Assembly (NCBI GenBank): GCA_937625935.1
Contig: OW569377.1
Coordinates: 186,001 to 250,000, forward strand
DNA: 64,000 nucleotides
Direction: 5' to 3'
Origin: Tetramitus jugosus
Lineage: Eukaryota > Heterolobosea > Eutetramitea > Acrasida > Vahlkampfiidae
This document shows positions 1 through 11,126 of this stretch, one piece after another. The first letter of the stretch is position 1, and each line of letters begins with the position of its first letter. A model generated the notes under the pieces. It saw only the letters and a list, made by a program, of their open reading frames with translations. It searched no databases and was not told where the DNA came from. The position numbers and the translations under genes were made by a program.

Positions 1-2328
1 TGTTAACGCTATGTCACGAACGGTTCGTGAGGACCGATAGGGTCGTAGACCTCCAATCTGCTCGAATCACATTTTACGATCGGGTTGCTCGATGCCCGAT
101 TGCAAATTCCATATCGAGTTACTTCCATTTCTGCTCTACCGGTTCGGGACAACAGGTAGTGGAAAGACTTTCACAATCAGTGGAGAAGGTATGTATTTTG
201 TTACTGAAAGAGTTTAGAATTCATTCTAATACCCTATACAGACTCAGATAGACAATTGAGAGGAATTTTGCCTCGATGTGGAGAGTATCTCTTCAAACAG
301 ATTCAACATCTCTCAAGAGAGTCTAATCACCAATCATTTCATTGCAAATACAAAGTTAGAGTTTCCTATCTCGAGATTTGGAACGAGCATATTAATGATT
401 TGCTCAACTTGGAGTCTACCAATTTACCTGTTCGATGGAGCAATCAAGAGGGCTTCTTTGTAGAGAATTTATATGTAATTCAGTGCGAAGATATAGAGGA
501 CTACATGGTTATTTTGAATGAGGGAGTATCGAATCGAAGAGTAGCCTCTCATGACTTAAATGTAGATAGTAGTAGATCTCACAGTATTTTCACAGTTTAT
601 ATCGATATCGAATACACGGACGATAGTGAAATGGTTGTAGCAAAGAAGGGAAAAATTCAGATTGTTGATTTGGCGGGCAGTGAGAGGCTGAAGGAGTCGA
701 ATAGTAGTGGGGGAACAGCCGTGGAGACAGGTCATATCAACAAGAGTTTATTGACGCTGGGAAAGGTGATTAATGTGTTGAGTGATCCGAGAAAGACGGG
801 AGACAATAGTTATGTTCCATACAGAGACTCTAAGCTCACAATGTTATTGATGGATAGCATCGGAGGATCTAGCAAAACTGTTATGATTGCTTGCGTAACA
901 CCGAGTGTTTTGTATACCGAGGAAACTTATAATACTCTGCTATATGCCAAGAGAGTGAAGAATATTAAGAACAAACCAATCATCAACATTGATCCTCATG
1001 AAGCCTATGTACTGGAGCTGAAGGGTCAAATAAAATCATTGCAAGAGGAGTTAGCACATATGAGAACATCTGTTGCTTCTTCCTCTGAGACACAGTATAA
1101 CACATGGAGGAACCATGAGGAACGAACAGAGGCGCCACCAAGTTATATTGAATCGATACAAAACGATAGAGTGCCACCACTAACGTAAGTATACCTCTAA
1201 AGTGAATTGGAACCACACTCTTCTAACTCTGGCCATTCTTTCAGGATCACACGGACTCAGGATGAAGGATTGAGACTTCCCCCAATAGGAAAGAAAACTT
1301 ACTATCCAGAGCTGAGTAGCCCTCTACCCAGAGAGATTGATGTTCAAACTGACCGGAGGAAAGCTCGTATGTACGGGAAAATGGGAGAGACATACTGTCA
1401 TGATTCACTGGAGAGAGAACCATTTCCAGTACTAAAACACTCAACACACTCAACACACACCGATCCTCAGTATATGGACTTTTTAACTGTCAAGATGAGA
1501 ATGGAGGAAGAGATTCAGAACCTTCGGAACACTGTACATATTCACAAATCAAAGGGATACAATAGTGATGATTCTAGATTTTCGAGTGCAAGATCTTCAA
1601 GATCACACGTATCATACCCGGGAAGTGAATCCAACGGTGAAGTGAAACATGAAGAACAAATGAAAAAGGAATTATTGATGCTTAGAAATGAGAATTTAAC
1701 ACTGCGGAGATTGTGTCATGAGCAAGGGATCGCCATTCCATCTGACCTAACCCTCATTGTTGATTCCGATGTGAAACCAGTGAGTCAACCAGCAGAGAAA
1801 TGCAATGACCACCAACAACAATCTGATATCGCCTCTGCAAGGAAGAAACCAGAGAGACCAAGACCGAGGAAACAACCTGAACTACAACCGTTTGGAGGAA
1901 TTAATCAGTTAGGAAGAATGACATCGGGCGGGGAAGAAACCAACTTGGAAAAGCACATTGCACCCCAATCGCTCCGACAACCTCAATCTCTACGCCATGA
2001 AAGAGAACCAGCACGGGATACTATAGAGGATAGAAAGCGATCACCCTCCTCGGCTGGTAGTTCGAGAAGTCAGAGGTCCCATTCGGCCGCCTCATCATTA
2101 CAAGTAGAGACCAAAGCTGTGGAAACACCTGCCGATTTGATTCCGATGCAAGAAGATTCAGCCACCATGGGAAAGGAAGAACCACAAGATTCAGAGAATG
2201 GACTCAAATCAGAAGAAGAAGAACATTGTTCATCAAAAGAGCTAGTGACACCATTGGACACCAACTCGCGCACAGAAGAACCATCCCGACCACCGCCACC
2301 ACCCGATTCGGAGGTTATGGAACTTTGA
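1..2328 (+). CDS. Kinesin motor protein, 5' end missing
   Basis: This is a microtubule-dependent ATPase. The visible exons are <1-188, 248-1184 and 1245-2328, joined across introns of 59 and 60 bp (GTATGT..CTCAG and GTAAGT..TTCAG) that keep the frame exactly. The motor domain shows the P-loop FGTTGSGKT, then YLEIWNEHINDLL, switch I NVDSSRSHSIF, switch II VDLAGSERL, HINKSLLTLGKVI and VPYRDSKLTMLL. It is followed by a short coiled-coil stretch (YVLELKGQIKSLQEEL) and a charged, Pro/Ser-rich tail. The motor is therefore N-terminal to the coil. I cannot assign a subfamily; the neck faintly recalls KIF12-like kinesins. The first 130 bases do not read cleanly into the P-loop frame (see findings). 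The stop is at 2326-2328. Confidence 0.9.
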
Positions 2329-2593
2329 AAACTGTAAAAGGGAAACGCTTGACTATTCCCAGTCAAGCAAAATCTTGGTCCATCACGTATCATTCGGTTA
2401 ATTTTAGCTCATCCAACAATACCCCAACGAGAAGCCCCCTGTGTGAAAAGAACTCGAGCGACCCCATCACCACGGAGCACACACGAAACAAAAAAACAAA
2501 AACATAAACGAAACAACAAACTCCTCCGTACATACCACATCATTATCCCCCCCTATTATCAAAATCAACAATCAAATATTTTTTTTTCGCAAC

Positions 2594-5500
2594 ATGTCAA
2601 CAACAATAACAACAACAACAACAACATATGCAACAGATACCATCTATCTGTTCATCAATGGTCAAAAACATATTGTAGTGAGACCTGAACCAGACACCTC
2701 ACTCATTCAATACCTGCGCTCCAAGAATCTCACTGGTACGAAACTAGGTTGCAATGAAGGTGGATGTGGTGCATGTACAGTCATGCTCTCACACTATGAC
2801 TTGGCACTTGATCGAGTAGTGAATCGATCAGTCAACGCATGTCTCATGCCACTGTTATCATGTGATTCATGTGCAGTGGTGACTGTGGAGGGCATTGGCT
2901 CTTCACGTGACACACTTCACTTGATTCAGGAGAGAATCAAAGAGTACAATGGATCACAGTGTGGTTTCTGTACACCTGGCATTGTTATGAGTCTGTATAC
3001 ATTGTTGAGAAATGAACCGAGACCATCATTGGAACAGATTGAACAGTGCTTGGATGGTAATTTGTGTCGCTGCACTGGTTATCGACCTATATTGGATGCT
3101 GCAAGGACATTGGTCAATGCATCATCATCATCATCATCATGTTGTGGTGGTGCAAGTAGTGTAGGTGGTGGTGGTGGTGGTGGTTGCTGTGGTGGTGGTA
3201 ACAAGAGTGGTGGTGGTGGTGGTGGCTGTTGCATGGACAATACTCCAACTACTACTACTACTACTACTGATGACTCATCAACAACAACAACCGAAACATC
3301 AACAACCGAAACATCAACAGAAGAAGCAAAAGAAGAACAAGAAGAAGAAGAATACGTCTTTGGACTAAATGGTCAAAAACACTTCATCTTTCCACCCATG
3401 CTCAAGAATAGACAAGTGTTGGAAGAGTTGAATGGTCGTGACATACACATCAAGGGTGAACGAGTCGAATGGTTCCGACCCAGTTCACTCGAATCTCTCA
3501 TCCGATACAAGACTCAACTCTTGGAGGAGAGAAGACGTGGATTGCACCAGAACAAGATCAAGTACGTCATTGGTAATTCTGAGATTGCTATTGAGACACG
3601 AATGAAACACTTTCAATATCCGATTCTCGTTGCACCGACTCACATTTCTCAATTGTTGACCATTACACCTACAGTGTTCCATGCGGCGGATGATGACGAC
3701 GACGTACAAGAGGCAAGTATTTCAAACTTGGTTCGCATCATTAATCAGACTCATGAAGAGAGAGCACAAGAAGCAGCAGCAGCAGCAGTGAATGGTAGTG
3801 GTGATGGTAGTGATGGTGTCAATGGTCTCTGGGTAGGCAGTTCCACCACCATTTCTCAATTGCAACAACAGTGTCAATCACTCATCAAGCAATATGAGCA
3901 ACAGAATGAATCACACAAGACACGTGGATTGCAGTCCATTGTAGATCAATTGAGATGGTTTGCATCGACTCCTATTCGTAATGCTGCCTCAGTCGGTGGC
4001 AATCTCATTACTGCTTCACCTATTGGAGACTTGGCACCCATTTACATGTGCATGAACGCTACAGGATTGGTGTTCAACGTGTTGACTCAACAGTACAGAA
4101 CAGTGCGCATTCGAAAATTCTTTCTCGATTATCGATTGGTTGATGTGAGTGAAGAAGAAGTGTTTGTCGGTCTGTTTATTCCATTCTGCTCACAAGAGCA
4201 CGAATATGTCAAATCGTTCAAACAGTCCAGAAGAAGAGAAGACGATATTGCCATTGTCAATGGTGGTATGAGAATGATTGTCGATGGTGTCCTGAATTCA
4301 TCATCATCATCATCATCATCCTCTAGTAGTGCTGTGCCTACCATTTCACTCGTCTCATTGAACTTTGGAGGCATGAACAAGTATGCTGTATCGGCACCAA
4401 AGACTGAACAAGCACTGTTGAATCAACCACTGTTCCATCCAAAGACATTTGACAATGCACTCGAAGTGTTGAAGCAGGAGATTGCACTGAGTCCAATGGC
4501 ACCTGGTGGAATGATCGAGTACAGACAAGCACTGTGCTACTCCTTCTTCTTCAAGTTTTATCAATATGTGCTCTCTCAGGTCATGACTGCCATGCAACAA
4601 CCACAAACACAACAACCTCAACAACCAGTCTCTGAGGAGCAACAAGAACAACCACAACAAGAACACACAACGGATCATTCCCTGTTTGACAAGTCGTCAC
4701 AGCTGGACTTGTTGAGAACAAGACACTATCCATCAGGTAATCAACAGTACACGCTCAAGAAGACGGGAACCAGTGTCGGTGATCCAGAAAAGCACACATG
4801 GGCTCACTTGCAAGTCACTGGTGAAGCCAAGTACTTGGATGACATTCAGTCAACAAGCGGTGAATTGCACGCTCATCTCGTTCTCACCACTGTACCACTC
4901 GCAAAGATTGTTCACGTGGATATCAGCAGAGCAGAAGAACATCCAGGATTCCGGGGCTACGTTGACGCATCAGATGTCCCAGGTGTCAACACTGTGGGCG
5001 CAGTCATCAATGACGAAGAATTGTTTGTGACCGAGTGGAGCAAGAGCACAGGTCAAATGATTGGTATCATTTTGGCCGATACGCCAACTCATGCACGATA
5101 CTTGGCCAACTTGGTCCAAGTCAAGTATGACACGAGTGATTTGCCACATGAGCCACTGTTGACCATACAGGACGCCATTCGACACAACTCTTACCAGGGA
5201 GACAACAATGAACTGTACAAGGGCAATGTTCAAGAATTGATTGAAAGAGCAAAGCAAGACACTGAACAGTATGAGATTGTGAGCGGTGATTTGCAAATGG
5301 GAGGTCAAGAACACTTTTATTTGGAGACGAATGGAACGTTGGCCATTCCGGGTGAACAAGACGAAATGACAGTCATCTCCAGCATTCAAAATTTGACAAA
5401 GACTCAGAATTTGATTGCCAAGGTGTTGCACGTTGATGCATCCAAGATTATTAGCAAGGCAAAGCGTATTGGTGGTGGATTCGGTGGTAAGGAAACTCGT

Positions 5501-7294
5501 GGTTCCTTCTTTTCTGCTGCCATTGCTGTTGCAGCACGCAAGTATAGAAGCCCTGTTCGTTTCATCTTGGACCGTGACATTGATATGAGCATCAGTGGTC
5601 AGCGTCATCCATTCTACTACAAGTACACTGCCGTGTACAACAAGCAGAGTGCAAAGATTGAAGGTTTGCACTGTGAAATGTACTGCAACGGTGGTTACTC
5701 ACTCGATTTGTCTCAATCAGTCATGGATCGTGCACTGTTGAGTTTTGACAATGTGTACAACATTCCACACATGGCACTCATTGGTCGCGTCTGTCTCACT
5801 AACATGCCTAGCAACACTGCATTCAGAGGATTCGGTGGTCCACAGGGCATGCTCATCATGGAACACATTATCGATCACGTGTCCTCCAATGTTCACTTGA
5901 AGCAAACAACCACTGATGTGCCAACCACTGCAATGGTTGAAACACCACTACCACCACTGTTGGATGCCCAGGGTGTCAAACTGAGAAGCAACATGCTGTA
6001 TCAGGAGGGTGATCACACTCACTATGGTCAACTGTTGGACGCCAATCGTATTGATCCACTGTGGAACCGTGTGGCCTCTGCTTCCAACTATGAACAGAGA
6101 CTGCAATCCGTTCAACAGTTTAACAAGCAACATCGATACAAGAAGCGTGGTATCTACATGATTCCAACAAAGTACGGCATCAGTTTCACTGCCAGTTTCT
6201 TGAATCAGGGCGGTGCGCTCGTTCACATTTATCATGTCGATGGCAGTGTGCTCGTGACTCACGGCGGTATCGAAATGGGTCAGGGATTACACACAAAGGT
6301 GGCCCAGTGCGCAGCCAGCACACTCGGTGTTCCACTGTCCAAGGTGTTCATTTCAGAGACATCGACCGACAAGGTACCCAACTCATCACCTACGGCAGCC
6401 AGTGTCGGTAGTGATTTGTATGGTGGAGCCGTAGTGGACGCATGCAGACAATTGAATGAACGATTAGAGTCACTAAAGAAGGAACTAGAGGAGAAGAATG
6501 GAGGACAGCCAGTCGAATGGGCCACACTTGTCAATCAAGCGTACATGAGACAAATCAATCTCAGTGCTCAAGGCTTCTACAAGACACCTGATTTGCACAT
6601 GAATTGGAAGAGTGGTCAAGGAAGACCATTTTCATACTTTACCTATGGTACAGCGTGCTCCGAAGTCGAAGTGGACACATTGACTGGTGACATGCATGTG
6701 ATACAGACGGATATTGTGATGGATGTGGGTGACTCGTTGAATCCAACCATTGACATTGGTCAGATTGAAGGTGCATTCACACAGGGACTCGGTCTCTTTA
6801 CGATCGAAGAAATGATTTGGGGAGATTCTGCGCACAAGTGGATTCGCCCTGGAACACTGTTCAGCAGAGGTCCCGGTGTCTACAAGATTCCATCCTTTAA
6901 CGACGTTCCAGTCACTCTCAATGTTCACTTGCTGGAGAATGCACCTAATCAGCACGCCGTGTACAGAAGCAAGGCTGTTGGTGAACCACCATTGTTCTTG
7001 GCTGCTTCCGTCTTCTTTGCTATCAAGGATGCCATTCGAAGTGCCAGAGAAGACTATTGGATCAAGGATCGTGGCCTGGCTCTCAGTGCATTCGATCCTT
7101 ATTTTGCATTCGACAGTCCTGCCACTCCAGAGAGAATTCGTATGGCATGTTGCGATTCCATCACAGAATCCTTGATGAGCGCAGATGATGCCGGCAATCG
7201 ATTCCTGAGCCACTTGGACGATGTGCAACAAAACAATAAGGAACTATGGGAGCAGATCAAGACTTTGCATTACAGACCACAAGGTTCCTTCTAA
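2594..7294 (+). CDS. XDH: Xanthine dehydrogenase (molybdenum hydroxylase)
   Basis: This enzyme oxidises hypoxanthine to xanthine and xanthine to urate. The single exon codes for 1566 residues. The N-terminal [2Fe-2S] clusters are visible as CNEGGCGAC (about 53-61) and QCGFCTPG with CLDGNLCRCTGYRP (about 122-165). The FAD domain has ASVGGNLITASPIGDLAP near 465. The molybdopterin half starts near 740. It keeps the residues that separate XDH from aldehyde oxidase: Gln in SSIQN, Glu in GGFGGKET, Arg in MDRAL, Phe in NTAFRGFGG and the catalytic Glu in KAVGEPPLF near 1464. It is longer than the usual ~1330 residues because of inserts: a Thr-rich N-terminus, a Gly/Cys/Thr/Glu-rich linker (about 175-253) and a Gln-rich linker before the Mo domain. 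I did not determine whether it is a dehydrogenase (NAD) or oxidase form. Confidence 0.95.
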   Translation: MSTTITTTTTTYATDTIYLFINGQKHIVVRPEPDTSLIQYLRSKNLTGTKLGCNEGGCGACTVMLSHYDLALDRVVNRSVNACLMPLLSCDSCAVVTVEGIGSSRDTLHLIQERIKEYNGSQCGFCTPGIVMSLYTLLRNEPRPSLEQIEQCLDGNLCRCTGYRPILDAARTLVNASSSSSSCCGGASSVGGGGGGGCCGGGNKSGGGGGGCCMDNTPTTTTTTTDDSSTTTTETSTTETSTEEAKEEQEEEEYVFGLNGQKHFIFPPMLKNRQVLEELNGRDIHIKGERVEWFRPSSLESLIRYKTQLLEERRRGLHQNKIKYVIGNSEIAIETRMKHFQYPILVAPTHISQLLTITPTVFHAADDDDDVQEASISNLVRIINQTHEERAQEAAAAAVNGSGDGSDGVNGLWVGSSTTISQLQQQCQSLIKQYEQQNESHKTRGLQSIVDQLRWFASTPIRNAASVGGNLITASPIGDLAPIYMCMNATGLVFNVLTQQYRTVRIRKFFLDYRLVDVSEEEVFVGLFIPFCSQEHEYVKSFKQSRRREDDIAIVNGGMRMIVDGVLNSSSSSSSSSSSAVPTISLVSLNFGGMNKYAVSAPKTEQALLNQPLFHPKTFDNALEVLKQEIALSPMAPGGMIEYRQALCYSFFFKFYQYVLSQVMTAMQQPQTQQPQQPVSEEQQEQPQQEHTTDHSLFDKSSQLDLLRTRHYPSGNQQYTLKKTGTSVGDPEKHTWAHLQVTGEAKYLDDIQSTSGELHAHLVLTTVPLAKIVHVDISRAEEHPGFRGYVDASDVPGVNTVGAVINDEELFVTEWSKSTGQMIGIILADTPTHARYLANLVQVKYDTSDLPHEPLLTIQDAIRHNSYQGDNNELYKGNVQELIERAKQDTEQYEIVSGDLQMGGQEHFYLETNGTLAIPGEQDEMTVISSIQNLTKTQNLIAKVLHVDASKIISKAKRIGGGFGGKETRGSFFSAAIAVAARKYRSPVRFILDRDIDMSISGQRHPFYYKYTAVYNKQSAKIEGLHCEMYCNGGYSLDLSQSVMDRALLSFDNVYNIPHMALIGRVCLTNMPSNTAFRGFGGPQGMLIMEHIIDHVSSNVHLKQTTTDVPTTAMVETPLPPLLDAQGVKLRSNMLYQEGDHTHYGQLLDANRIDPLWNRVASASNYEQRLQSVQQFNKQHRYKKRGIYMIPTKYGISFTASFLNQGGALVHIYHVDGSVLVTHGGIEMGQGLHTKVAQCAASTLGVPLSKVFISETSTDKVPNSSPTAASVGSDLYGGAVVDACRQLNERLESLKKELEEKNGGQPVEWATLVNQAYMRQINLSAQGFYKTPDLHMNWKSGQGRPFSYFTYGTACSEVEVDTLTGDMHVIQTDIVMDVGDSLNPTIDIGQIEGAFTQGLGLFTIEEMIWGDSAHKWIRPGTLFSRGPGVYKIPSFNDVPVTLNVHLLENAPNQHAVYRSKAVGEPPLFLAASVFFAIKDAIRSAREDYWIKDRGLALSAFDPYFAFDSPATPERIRMACCDSITESLMSADDAGNRFLSHLDDVQQNNKELWEQIKTLHYRPQGSF

Positions 7295-7859
7295 ATAAAC
7301 AAACAATGAAACTTGTCTATCTGCTTGTCGTATGTTAAGCTTGGCTGAAAACATTAAGTCTTTCCGAGCTTCCTGAAGGCCAACACTCAGAGATTGATTA
7401 CAGATGCACAATCAAAGCTATCACCCATTGCATCTGTGTTTGGGAGACGAGTGCCACTGCACGCAGACTCGCCTGACACACTATCATTATTATCTTGACC
7501 ATCTCACAATATGAATTCTACCAGAGATCATTGGATTGGGCAATTTTAGGTAGACGCAACTTGGTAAATTAAAAACAACGATTTTGAGCGGAGCGTAACA
7601 GCGAAGTGTGTGAACAGTTTTACACGCCGTTCTGGTTGTACAAAATTCGTAATTATTGTCGTATGGTTAGTTAACTTATTAATCAGATTAAAATTCAGTT
7701 AGATTAAGAACAATTAATTCCGATCCATTTAGATTACAATTATGTGTCATTCGAACAAACATAACGCATGTTAAAAATTTCCGTTGAATAATTATTGCTA
7801 CCTGACAAAAACTCCATCATTCCCACTTCATTTAATGAACCTTGAACGTGGCGAGGATG
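7295..7859. other. Intergenic, no gene recognised
   Basis: This stretch holds the presumed 3' UTR of the xanthine dehydrogenase gene and AT-rich sequence. I see no open frame with protein-like composition, no tRNA and no clear repeat. Confidence 0.5.
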
Positions 7860-8310
7860 CTAGTGGCTTTGGTCGTTGAAATCGATGGCACCTTTGATTC
7901 TTCTGGTGAAACAGGTCTCCAAGGCCAAAAGGTCTGACCAATGTAAGGGAAGTCTGCAAAAAAGTTGTTGGTCGAGAGGTGGAGAGTGATGTAGTTAAAA
8001 GTCGTCTCACTATAATGAGTTTTGAATTATCAATCGGCTCTCGCTCTACATAGCTATCACAGTTGTGAGGTTCATGCTCAAGTGAATTGAATATATGAAA
8101 CACTTTATGTCACAATGTGGCTCACCCAAATTGCGGATTGATGAGTAGGCGAAAGTTAAGAAGCTTTACACTGTGCATCCGGTACTTGGGCGGCGTCAAG
8201 CAGTGTGTTACGGGAACCTGTGACACACCGGCGGAGTCCAAACTATTGTTCGAGAACTGACAGATCCCACAACCACAGAAGCTGCATTTGAGATGAGCTC
8301 CACTCTTCTC
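7860..8310 (-). CDS. Putative two-exon Cys-rich fragment, no start found
   Basis: On the minus strand an acceptor (TTTTTAG) precedes an exon at 8310-8126. It reads KSGAHLKCSFCGCGICQFS and onward with no stop and ends at a GTGAGC donor. An acceptor TTTTTGCAG leads to 7953-7860. The splice joins in frame and ends at TAG 7862-7860, giving 92 codons. The CxxCxCxxC pattern could bind zinc. No initiating exon is visible between 8311 and the desaturase stop at 8437. The piece may be a gene remnant, an exon of a longer transcript, or chance. I do not recognise the family. Confidence 0.3.
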
Positions 8311-8436
8311 CTAAAAAGTACTTTAATTATAAAGAGAGGAAGTCTCGAGATGCAATTGTCATCAGAAAAAGAGAAGATTGGCTCTTGTGAAGAAAGATAG
8401 AAAAGACTGTTTGGTTTTAACAAAAAATCTTCAAGT

Positions 8437-9708
8437 TTAATGAGATTTCTGGCTAGTGGCAGGTCCAAGTGCCATCTGATCCAAATGATCCAAATGCTTC
8501 TTGAGCGCAATCCAAGCAGTATCACTCAAATTGTAATTCACATTGTGCTTCTTGCACATTTGATACACAATCGGTTGCAACGTTCTCAAATGCCAATGAT
8601 TGACACCAGGGAACAAGTGATGTTCAATCTGGAGATTCAACCCACCAGTGAACAAGAACCAAAACAGACTGTCTGGAGCAAAAGTATGACTGGTCATGAC
8701 TTGATGCTTGTACCAATCCTTGCTAAATTGACCTTGATTGTCACCTGTAATGTGATTCAACTGACTAGAGAAGGCAAAACAGTAACCCATGGTACCATAT
8801 GGAATGACTGACCAAACAAAAGCTTTGGTCCATGAGAGGTGTGGATTAAAGAATGGCCACACATAAATGGTGAAAAACGTCAAGAAACGACCTGCATAGT
8901 GCAATCGTCTTCTATTCTTTGTAATGGGCATCATTTTGACCACCTTGTGATAATTTCCATTCAAAAAGAATACAAAATCAATCAAAAAGGCCAAAGACAT
9001 TGCCATGTTGGTCCAAATGAACCAAACATAATATCTTTGCCACCTATACCAATTGTACCAACGAGCATTCTCGTGATACTTCCACAAATAAGTTCCATGA
9101 TGCATATCAGGATCCTTTCTGTGAATATTGGTATAAATGTGATGACCTATCACATGTTGATGATACCATGTGAATGGTGAAGTGATCCATGGAAACATGT
9201 AGCTCCAGTAGTGATTCACCCGCCAATTCATACTGAGCGCAAAATGTGTTCCATCGTGCAACACATTTACAGCGCTCATCCACAGCAATAGGGGGAAAAG
9301 AATGAGCGCCAAGTAATTGCCGTGCAAAAATGGGATGAAGGAGACCCCCGTCATCAACATGAGCGCTACAATTTGGCCCCAACGACCCCAAGTGGCCTTT
9401 GTTCCGCTCCTTTTCAGAATGGGCGACACAATACCCTTCAATTCTTCAAAAAACTCGGATTTTGTGTTCCAGTCAAACACTGCTTCTTCTTCCAATTGTT
9501 CCTTGCTCTTTAATTCAGCATCATTACCTGCCGCCTTTACTTCATACTTGTTCAAAACAGCTTCAGCTTTGGCCAATGAAAAGGGATGATAGGATCGAAA
9601 GAGACCAGTGGCATCCTTGTTTGGTTCCTTACCGAGCGAGAGTGCAATTGGACCTCCAGGATGGTTAAAATTGTTCAAGTCATAGGTTTTTCCGTTAATG
9701 TACCACAT
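8437..9708 (-). CDS. Cytochrome b5-fused front-end fatty acid desaturase
   Basis: This is probably an ER membrane enzyme that inserts a cis double bond between an existing one and the carboxyl end (delta-4/5/6 type). The 423-residue protein begins with a cytochrome b5 domain: HPGGP with His16, and a second haem ligand candidate, His41 in SYHPF. It has the three histidine boxes HDGTH (151-155), HQHVIGHH (183-190) and QIEHH (360-364). Gln in place of His in the third box is the hallmark of front-end desaturases. Hydrophobic segments lie near 112-148 and 228-252. There is no intron. The start chosen is the ATG directly before the haem domain. Regioselectivity cannot be read from the sequence. 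Confidence 0.93.
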   Translation of the reverse strand: MWYINGKTYDLNNFNHPGGPIALSLGKEPNKDATGLFRSYHPFSLAKAEAVLNKYEVKAAGNDAELKSKEQLEEEAVFDWNTKSEFFEELKGIVSPILKRSGTKATWGRWGQIVALMLMTGVSFIPFLHGNYLALILFPLLLWMSAVNVLHDGTHFALSMNWRVNHYWSYMFPWITSPFTWYHQHVIGHHIYTNIHRKDPDMHHGTYLWKYHENARWYNWYRWQRYYVWFIWTNMAMSLAFLIDFVFFLNGNYHKVVKMMPITKNRRRLHYAGRFLTFFTIYVWPFFNPHLSWTKAFVWSVIPYGTMGYCFAFSSQLNHITGDNQGQFSKDWYKHQVMTSHTFAPDSLFWFLFTGGLNLQIEHHLFPGVNHWHLRTLQPIVYQMCKKHNVNYNLSDTAWIALKKHLDHLDQMALGPATSQKSH

Positions 9709-10485
9709 GTTTGTTGTATAGTTGTTTGTGTTTGAGAGAAAGCTCTAGTCTTGAAAAAGCTTTTTCAATCGTTTGTGTGTAGTCCAGTTAGTTGGTTAGT
9801 TCTAAGAGTTGTGTAGTTTTGGTTAGTTACTTGGTTTGTGTTAAGAAGAATAAACAACTGAGAATTTAACACAAGCTCTTTCCAGCACACATCATCGAGT
9901 TATGACCTAGTCTGTAAACGAAAGAAGATCGTCTGCTGAAATTCCTATGTGTGGTTTGGTTGTATTCCATCACCCCACCTCTGGTGTCCGAAATGACATC
10001 AAACACTACAAGGCGATAAAAACATTTCCGAAGTGTGAGGGAGATGCTGGAATAAGGGCACAAACGGAATGCTGGAATAACAAAGGAGAAGTTTAATGAA
10101 TCCGCGCTTGCTGTTCGCATCGAGCATTGCAGAGTGGCGTATTTTGGAGCTCCGCAATTCCTTCATTGTGAAACATATGGCGTCTCTGGGAATATAAAGG
10201 ATCTCAATCTCGAGAAAGGCAATTGAAGCTTCCATGTGGGTGCTTGTTATCGTTTTTGTGATTGACGAGCAACTACAACAAACCAACTAGTTGCTGTCCG
10301 ACCTGGATCCTAACCAATGTTGCACAAGAAGGCACTGAAATGCACAACCGTCCAACTCTGTAAAGTGTAATGTGGTTAGCGCTGTGTGTTGGGATCCTCA
10401 CTCCACTCTCCCTTCAGAGTGCCCCTTATGGCATCCTACCTCAAACCTATGCCACCACACTGGACAAGAGCAACACAATCAAATC
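9709..10485. other. Intergenic, no gene recognised
   Basis: This is the upstream region of the leftward desaturase gene and the leader of the small gene at 10486. Short open frames on the minus strand here look like chance. I see no RNA gene or repeat. Confidence 0.5.
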
Positions 10486-10782
10486 ATGCGTGATCGATTA
10501 AGGTCCATTCACAAGAGGAGAAGGGCGGTAGTCATCAGTATGATTGTGCTTCCACTTGTTGTTGCTCCACTCTTAATGTTCGCTGTATTGGGTCTCATTC
10601 GATTGTCACACTTAACCATGATTCCATCCATCTTGTGTGCATGCTTGTTGCTGTCATCGCACCTCCAGTTTATACTCAAGAACTATGACACAGACAAGGG
10701 CTTTGGAAAGTTTTATGCATGGGCGACAAGACCTGCTGATTTTTCCAATGATGGTCCAGTGATTGAATTCGCTCGACAATGA
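10486..10782 (+). CDS. Small membrane protein, unknown function
   Basis: I do not recognise this 98-residue protein. It has a basic N-terminus (RSIHKRRR), two adjoining hydrophobic segments (about 14-38 and 42-62) and a polar tail that includes FGKFYAWATRP and PADFSNDGPVIEF. This suggests a hairpin in a membrane with both ends on one side. The ATG at 10486 is used because the open frame further upstream has no ATG. An upstream exon is possible, since the frame stays open back to 10372. Confidence 0.4.
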   Translation: MRDRLRSIHKRRRAVVISMIVLPLVVAPLLMFAVLGLIRLSHLTMIPSILCACLLLSSHLQFILKNYDTDKGFGKFYAWATRPADFSNDGPVIEFARQ

Positions 10783-11122
10783 TCTTTAAGATGCTTGGAC
10801 CCGCCCAGAGATAAGCCGATTCAGAGAACTCGTTCAGCTCCTTCAGGATAAGTCCCATACACCCAATAAAACTCTTTGGTCAATAGACAATTCTTTACTC
10901 CAGGTGCAATAGAATTAGAATGCTTTCTATCAGTCGTATTCTGTCAGTGGATGATAATGTGGTTGGTAATACATGATTGGTTGTGGATAAGTACTACTTG
11001 TGGTGGACTCGTTTGACTGCTGCTGTTGCCGCTGTAGTGGTGGATAATGGAGATGACTGCTGGTGCCAAGTTTGAGATTCACATCTGTGACACTGCCTTA
11101 TCAATAATTTTCAATGTGATAA
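10783..11122. other. Intergenic, no gene recognised
   Basis: This lies between the small membrane protein gene and the left end of the piggyBac-type element. I see no protein-like frame on either strand. Confidence 0.5.
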
Positions 11123-11126
11123 TTAA
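11123..11126. repeat. Left TTAA target-site copy of the piggyBac element
   Basis: This TTAA sits directly before the left inverted end. It pairs with 14036-14039 on the right. Confidence 0.5.

Noticed and set aside
4970-5671. Long minus-strand open frames inside the xanthine dehydrogenase gene (also 6632-7231)
   Set aside because: They lie antisense to a strongly conserved coding region and have no protein-like features.
2594-7294. Aldehyde oxidase as the identity of the molybdenum hydroxylase
   Set aside because: The Glu in GGKET and the Arg in MDRAL are kept; aldehyde oxidases replace both.
9866-10286. Minus-strand open frames between desaturase and small membrane protein
   Set aside because: Two frames overlap each other, neither looks structured, and no splice sites link them to anything.
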